From Floricoccus penangensis (lineage in GTDB: Bacteria > Bacillota > Bacilli > Lactobacillales > Streptococcaceae): a stretch of DNA of 64,000 nucleotides. The stretch spans positions 1-64,000 of the forward strand of contig NZ_MKIQ01000002.1 in assembly GCF_001832885.1 (NCBI RefSeq), read 5' to 3'. Below are positions 63,768 through 64,000 of this stretch, piece after piece; positions within the stretch are counted from its first letter, which is position 1; each line of letters begins with the position of its first letter. A model generated the notes under the pieces. It searched no databases. It had not been told where the DNA came from and saw only the letters and a program-made list of their open reading frames with translations. A program made the translations under genes and the position numbers.

Positions 63768-64000
63768 TTAATCTTCTATCTCAATTATCTTCTCAGCTAA
63801 AAGATTCTTAAATTCTAATATCTCTGAATCATTATTTGAGGCATCATCTACAAGAACATTATCTGATGACTCCCCACTTGTTTCAGTTGATTGATTATCT
63901 CCACCCACGCGCGCTTGTTTTTTTCGATTAGCTACATATTCACTACGTAGCTCCTGCCAATCATTTTCTGATAAAGCGATCATTTCAGGAGACATTCCTA
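63768..64000 (-). CDS. C-terminal part of a gene cut by the window end
   Basis: At least 77 codons, open to the window edge. No ribosome binding site precedes the first ATG (63995; TAGGA directly abuts it), so the real start is probably outside. The visible part is hydrophilic: NDWQELRSEYVANRKKQARVGG, then a Ser/Asn/Asp-rich linker and an acidic helix ILEFKNLLAEKIIEIED. No family recognised. Confidence 0.5.
   Translation of the reverse strand, partial: GMSPEMIALSENDWQELRSEYVANRKKQARVGGDNQSTETSGESSDNVLVDDASNNDSEILEFKNLLAEKIIEIED

Noticed and set aside
63768-63995. Complete 75-residue gene at the right edge
   Set aside because: The first ATG has no spaced ribosome site and the frame is open to the window end, so it is treated as a partial gene.

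Overview
The window is a low-GC Firmicutes chromosome segment carrying ordinary housekeeping genes and several small accessory clusters. Bacillales-type neighbourhoods (yqgQ-glcK-rhodanese, yutD-yunD, ylbF-ylbG) sit beside lactic-acid-bacterium-type content (DUF1912, DUF960, DUF2316 proteins, pyruvate formate-lyase, water-forming NADH oxidase, glucose PTS). This mix, with no respiratory genes, fits a facultative fermentative coccus such as Gemella. The genus is an inference; no rRNA or tRNA gene is present to confirm it.

Layout. 0.2-5.3 kb: Gtf3-like glycosyltransferase, rhodanese-like protein, glucokinase, YqgQ, Dps, prepilin peptidase, DNA polymerase IV. 5.4-13.5 kb: central carbon metabolism (pflB, ptsG, galM, fba) with cre-like sites at the pflB and ptsG promoters, plus an unannotated 56-residue ORF. 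13.7-17.3 kb: thrS, a block of hairpin repeats, a ykgJ-type gene and a threonine-type T-box. 17.4-27.1 kb: mntH with a DtxR/MntR-like palindrome, a nitroreductase with two cop boxes, ylbF/ylbG, ahpCF, rlmN, yutD-yunD.

27.2-30.5 kb is the most unusual part. A BlaI/MecI-type repressor and its promoter region are duplicated in tandem around an M56 (BlaR1/MecR1-like) membrane metalloprotease. The outer domain of that protease is not a penicillin-binding domain but two copies of a roughly 45-residue repeat. 30.5-38.3 kb: acetyltransferase, methyltransferase, SepM-like protease, coaD, rsmD, twin P-loop kinases, and a PLD-nuclease/helicase/DUF3427 protein. 38.5-40.3 kb: a run of unknown small membrane proteins. 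40.7-46.9 kb: valS behind a valine T-box and a GIY-YIG-like gene, ClbS/DfsB protein, a mepB pseudogene, DUF1912, GNAT, EamA transporter.

47-55 kb: an RlmD-type methyltransferase, a glucose-dehydrogenase/YczE/lactonase operon, nox, and an XRE regulator with small membrane proteins sharing a DERW motif beside a second block of hairpin repeats. 54.4-64 kb: recX, an RsuA-type pseudouridine synthase, rpsF-ssb-rpsR, uppP, and an amino-acid ABC transporter controlled by a lysine riboswitch, which assigns it to lysine. Then come DUF2316, a large polytopic membrane protein and a gene cut by the window end.

Regulation is largely readable from the DNA: two T-boxes, one L-box, probable CcpA, CopY-type and MntR-type sites, and many intrinsic terminators. 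Several genes (rlmD, recX, yqgQ) appear to start almost at their transcription start, with no Shine-Dalgarno sequence.
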